A stretch of 44,960 nucleotides of DNA from an uncultured Collinsella sp. (lineage in GTDB: Bacteria; Actinomycetota; Coriobacteriia; Coriobacteriales; Coriobacteriaceae): positions 1 to 44,960 of the forward strand of contig CABUUJ010000009.1 of the NCBI GenBank assembly GCA_902494715.1, given 5' to 3'. The notes under the pieces are model-generated. The model was not told where the DNA came from. It worked only from the letters and a program-made list of their open reading frames with translations, and did not search any database. The position numbers and the translations under genes were made by a program. Position 1 is the stretch's first letter, and each line of letters opens with the position of its first letter. Positions 41,475-44,960 of this stretch are shown here, one piece after another.

Positions 41475-43544
41475 ATGTCTTCCCAGTTGACGGTTATTAT
41501 CGCCGGTATCGTTCTGGTCGTGGCCATCGTGGTCGCGCTGGTCATCATGCGTCGGGGCGATTCCCGTTTTACCTACGATACGCAGCATGGAACGGCCCCG
41601 CGCGCCACCGAGGGCGAGGGCAATACCGCGGCGACCGCCTTTAAGGGCCGCTTTTCCATCCTCACCACGGGTGTGGGCGCGATGTTTGCGGCGCTTGCCG
41701 TCAAGCTGTGGGGCATGCAGATGGTCTCGTCGGACTATTACGAGAAGCAGGCTAATAGCAATCAGACTCGCACCGTTACCACTCCCGCTGTGCGCGGCCG
41801 CATCCTCGACCGCAATGGCGTGGCGCTTGTCCAGAACCGTCCCTCACTTGCTGTCGTGGCCTACCGCGACCTTGCCGAGGATGAGGTTCTGGTTCGCCAT
41901 CTTGCCAACGTGCTTGGAATGCCTTACGTGGCGGTCCTTCGCAATATTCAGGACAATACAGAGGGCGCTCAGAGCCTGCATACCATCGCGACGGACGTCC
42001 GTCGCTCCACGGTTGCCTATATTCAGGAGCATGCCGGCGAGTTCCCGGGCGTCAAGATTGCCGAGCGTACCGAGCGCCAGTATCCCTATGGCGAGACGGC
42101 ATGCCATATCTTGGGCTATACCGGCACCATTACCTCCGAGCAGCTCGAGGCCCAGAATAAGAAAACCTCTGGCGATGATGATGCTTCTGCTGGCAAGATT
42201 ACTTACCAGTCGGGCGATATCGTGGGCCAGGCGGGCGTTGAGAGCTACTACGAAAACCTGCTACAGGGTATTCGTGGCGAGCAGACCGTCAAGGTCGATG
42301 CCTCGGGCAACGTGACCGGTCAGGCCGGCGCCGTTCCCGCGAAGGCCGGCTCCGACATTAAGCTCACGCTCGACCTTAAGATCCAACAGGCCTGTGAGAC
42401 GGCACTGGCGAGCGCTATCGAGCTTGCCAAGACCACTGGCTACAGCAATGCCGGCAACGGCGCCGTGGTGTGTCTCGATCCCAACAATGGCGAGATCCTG
42501 GGCATGGCGAGCGAGCCCAAGTTCGATCCGTCCGTTTTTATCGGCGGCGTCTCAAATGACGTGTGGACCGAGCTCAATGATGACAAGGGTTCGCACCCGC
42601 TGCTCAACCGCGCCATTAGCGGACAGTACATGTCGGCCTCGACCATCAAGCCGCTCTCGGCACTGGCCGGTCTTGAGTTTGGAACTTACACGTCGGGGCA
42701 GACGACCAACTGCACGGGCTATTGGACGGGTCTGGGCAAGTCGTGGGGCAAGTACTGCTGGCTTCATTCCGGCCACGGCACCATGACGCTGCAGTCGGGT
42801 ATCGCCAACTCGTGCGACCCCGTCTTCTACGACATGGGCAAGGCGTTCTTTTATGACGAGAAACATTCCGAGGGCCTGCAGGAGGTCTTTCGTCGCTGGG
42901 GCCTAGGCAAGACCTGCGGTATCGATCTGCCGAGTGAGGGCGCGGGCCGTATTCCCGATGCCGAGTGGAAAGAGTCGTACTTCACCGACGCATCTGCCGA
43001 GGACCGCAAGTGGAATGCCGGCGATATGACCAACATTGCCATCGGCCAGGGCGACATCCTGGTGACGCCCCTGCAGATGGCGTGTGCCTATATGGGTCTT
43101 GCCAACGGCGGCAAACAGTACGTGCCTCACGTGTTTTTGTCTGCCGTGTCGCGCGATGGCGATGGCGATGCCTATAAGTACAACGGCAAGGGCAAGAAGA
43201 AGCGCCTGGAGGCCAAGATCAACAGCGATTCGGATTTGGCTCTAGTTCGCAACGGCATGCACGACGTGATTTACACGGCATCGACGTCCCTGGCGGCGCA
43301 CTTTGGCACCCTGACGCCGCAGGTATACGGCAAGTCGGGCACGGGCGAGAAAAGTGGCGAGGACGAATACGCGTGGTTCTGCGCCTATGCACCGGCCGAT
43401 GATCCCAAGTATGTCATCGCTACCGTCCTGGAGCAGGGCGGCGGTGGCTCAGATACCGCGATGCATGTCGTGCGCGACGTGCTCGGCGTGATTTATGACG
43501 AGCCCGATACCTCTTCGGCCTCGGGCGATTCTTCGGTTCGATAG
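41475..43544 (+). CDS. mrdA: Penicillin-binding protein 2, elongation transpeptidase
   Basis: A class B PBP of 689 residues. It has an N-terminal membrane helix and a second hydrophobic segment before residue 80, a dimerisation domain with RGRILDRNG, and a transpeptidase domain. The catalytic SxxK is STIK (Ser389), the second motif reads SCD (446) and the third is KSGT (620). It cross-links peptidoglycan along the cylinder together with RodA, encoded ten bases downstream. GGGGAGG precedes ATG 41475. The N-terminus looks longer than in many relatives, with a charged stretch between the two hydrophobic segments. Confidence 0.95.
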   Translation: MSSQLTVIIAGIVLVVAIVVALVIMRRGDSRFTYDTQHGTAPRATEGEGNTAATAFKGRFSILTTGVGAMFAALAVKLWGMQMVSSDYYEKQANSNQTRTVTTPAVRGRILDRNGVALVQNRPSLAVVAYRDLAEDEVLVRHLANVLGMPYVAVLRNIQDNTEGAQSLHTIATDVRRSTVAYIQEHAGEFPGVKIAERTERQYPYGETACHILGYTGTITSEQLEAQNKKTSGDDDASAGKITYQSGDIVGQAGVESYYENLLQGIRGEQTVKVDASGNVTGQAGAVPAKAGSDIKLTLDLKIQQACETALASAIELAKTTGYSNAGNGAVVCLDPNNGEILGMASEPKFDPSVFIGGVSNDVWTELNDDKGSHPLLNRAISGQYMSASTIKPLSALAGLEFGTYTSGQTTNCTGYWTGLGKSWGKYCWLHSGHGTMTLQSGIANSCDPVFYDMGKAFFYDEKHSEGLQEVFRRWGLGKTCGIDLPSEGAGRIPDAEWKESYFTDASAEDRKWNAGDMTNIAIGQGDILVTPLQMACAYMGLANGGKQYVPHVFLSAVSRDGDGDAYKYNGKGKKKRLEAKINSDSDLALVRNGMHDVIYTASTSLAAHFGTLTPQVYGKSGTGEKSGEDEYAWFCAYAPADDPKYVIATVLEQGGGGSDTAMHVVRDVLGVIYDEPDTSSASGDSSVR

Positions 43545-43553
43545 GAGGTTGCG

Positions 43554-44780
43554 ATGGATTTTTCTCCGGCGGATCTGTTCCGTTCAACCAAGACCGGCTC
43601 TCGCAGCAGCCTGGACCGCGTCAACAAGCAACTTTCGGCCTCGCGCGGCACGTTTCGCCAAAAGGTGCATATCGGTGTGCTCGTGGCTACTGTGGCGCTC
43701 GTCGCCTACGGTGCCATCATTATCTGGTCGGCTTCGCAGTTTAAGGCCGATGCTTCGTTCTCACGCCATCTGCTGGGAATTGGCATCGGAGCAGTGCTGG
43801 CGGTGCTGGTCTGGCGCTCCGACCTGCGCGGTATTTCCAATTTCTCGACGGCGTTGCTCGTCATCGACCTGATCGTGATCCTCTCGCCCAAGATTCCGGG
43901 TCTGTCCTATACGGGCGGTCTGGGCATGACGGGCTGGATCAAGATTCCCGGTATCGGCTTGACATTCCAGCCGGTTGAGCTTGCCAAGCTCATCACCATC
44001 TTCTTTATTGCTACGCTTGGCTCGCAGTATAACGGTCGCATCGATACCGTTCGCGACTACGTCAAGCTCTGCGGCATGCTGTCCATTCCGTTTTTGGCCG
44101 TCGTTGCCATGGGCGACCTGGGATCGGGCCTGGTCGTGCTGGTTTCTGGCGCTATCGTCATCTGTATGAGCGGTGCACGCCGCGAATGGGTGCTGTCGAC
44201 CCTGGCCCTGCTTGTGGGCCTGGTGGCCCTCGTCCTGGCGCTCGATTCGGTCTTTGATTCGTTGCTCGGCCATGATGTGCTCATCAAGCAGTATCAGATG
44301 AACCGTCTGACGGTCTTTATCGACCCCGATAATGCCGATTCGGACGATGCGTACAATCTGCAGCAGTCGTTGATCGCGGTCGGCTCGGGCGGTTTCTTTG
44401 GTAAGGGCCTGGGGCATGCGACGCAGTCGGCCGGCGGCTTTCTGCCTGAGTTCCACACCGACTTCGTCTTCGCCTTTTTGTCCGAGACCTTTGGCTTCTG
44501 CGGCTCCTTTTTGCTGCTGTGCTTGTACGTACTGCTCATCTTCTCGACGATTCGCGTCGCCTTTAAGTGCGAGTCGCTGTTTTTGCGTCTTTCGTGTGTG
44601 GGCATCGTTGGCATGTGGGCGTTCCAGACCTTCGAAAACATCGGCATGTGCATCGGCATGATGCCGATTACCGGTATTCCGCTGCCGTTTATTAGCTTCG
44701 GTTCGTCTTCGATGATGATTCAGCTGCTGACGGTGGGTATCGTACAATCCATATGGCGGCATCGTTCGGGCGCCGCGTAA
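43554..44780 (+). CDS. rodA: Rod shape-determining protein RodA, peptidoglycan glycosyltransferase
   Basis: A SEDS-family polymerase of about 408 residues and ten membrane helices. It contains GWIKIPGIGLTFQPVELAKL near the middle, the GSGGFFGKGLGHATQSAGGFLPEFHTDFVFA loop in the second half and GIPLPFISFGSSSM at the end, all hallmarks of RodA/FtsW. It polymerises lipid II and works with PBP2. TAGGAGG precedes ATG 43554. The N-terminal 40 residues are cytosolic and basic. Confidence 0.95.
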   Translation: MDFSPADLFRSTKTGSRSSLDRVNKQLSASRGTFRQKVHIGVLVATVALVAYGAIIIWSASQFKADASFSRHLLGIGIGAVLAVLVWRSDLRGISNFSTALLVIDLIVILSPKIPGLSYTGGLGMTGWIKIPGIGLTFQPVELAKLITIFFIATLGSQYNGRIDTVRDYVKLCGMLSIPFLAVVAMGDLGSGLVVLVSGAIVICMSGARREWVLSTLALLVGLVALVLALDSVFDSLLGHDVLIKQYQMNRLTVFIDPDNADSDDAYNLQQSLIAVGSGGFFGKGLGHATQSAGGFLPEFHTDFVFAFLSETFGFCGSFLLLCLYVLLIFSTIRVAFKCESLFLRLSCVGIVGMWAFQTFENIGMCIGMMPITGIPLPFISFGSSSMMIQLLTVGIVQSIWRHRSGAA

Positions 44781-44799
44781 CCGCTGGAGGGGTTTGCTA

Positions 44800-44960
44800 T
44801 GAAAATTCCCGTAGATAAGCTGACCCGCGCTTTTAAGATGGGCGCGTCCGTTAAGAAGGATTCCGATACGCCGGTGCGCGTCTCGGTCTATCTGGATTCG
44901 TCCGCCTCGCGCTTTCTGGCCGAGACGGTGCGTGACGCCTTTGTGCCGCAGACGACCTCG
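44800..44960 (+). CDS. Unrecognised gene start, 3' partial
   Basis: GGAGGGG six bases upstream introduces an ATG and an open frame of 53 codons that runs off the window (MKIPVDKLTRAFKMG..., then TPVRVSVYLDSSASRFLAETV). It lies 19 bases after rodA on the same strand, so it probably belongs to that operon. No signal or membrane segment appears in the visible part. I do not recognise the family. Confidence 0.65.

Overview
The window looks like a chromosomal segment of a high-GC Gram-positive anaerobe of the Coriobacteriia, most like Collinsella. This is inferred from the gene content: LicD and wall-repeat proteins, fused RmlC-RmlD and fused AroE-AroK, a leaderless-looking aro leader, and a dense mreBCD-mrdA-rodA cluster. 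It is not based on any database match. Base composition is strongly mosaic. Surface-glycan genes (1-14557) and one two-gene cassette (16827-18248) are visibly AT-richer. The rfb genes are extremely GC-rich. The right half is uniformly GC-rich housekeeping DNA.

Region 1 (1-14557) is a cell-surface glycopolymer locus. Two secreted wall enzymes carry the same aromatic/Gly-Trp wall-binding repeats: one with an L,D-transpeptidase domain (1-1521, open at the left edge) and one with an NlpC/P60- or CHAP-like domain (9933-11780). They bracket a GT2 transferase, a Wzx-like flippase, a LicD-family transferase, a GT4 transferase, a DUF2142-like membrane protein and a GT2/DUF2304 pair. A two-domain GT2 enzyme lies opposite (11972-14557).

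Region 2 (14558-15831) is a scar. It holds a 24-codon gene start, a tRNA 3'-end-like fragment, a small two-helix membrane protein, a beheaded ImmA/IrrE-like gene and a perfect 10-bp inverted repeat. It is probably what remains of an integrated element.

Region 3 (15832-23728) makes dTDP-L-rhamnose (rfbA, rfbB, fused rfbC-rfbD) and exports a polymer (ABC-2 permease plus ATPase), with a further GT2 enzyme on the minus strand. Between rfbA and rfbB sits an AT-richer cassette of a DUF4869-like protein and a P-loop protein. This is the best candidate here for an undescribed two-component system.

Region 4 (23783-32692) is a minus-strand operon flanked by two tRNA-Arg genes. It encodes every step from DAHP to chorismate plus the prephenate branches: DAHP synthase, tyrA, aroB, aroA, aroC, pheA, aroE-aroK and aroQ. 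A short leader with a terminator-like hairpin and a 20-codon reading frame lies upstream. A REP-like hairpin separates aroEK from aroQ.

Region 5 (32769-44960) is housekeeping: a CtpE-like P-type ATPase, a zinc-ribbon membrane protein, a cyclophilin, a TPR membrane protein, then mreB-mreC-mreD-mrdA-rodA for rod-shape wall synthesis, and the start of one more gene cut by the right edge.
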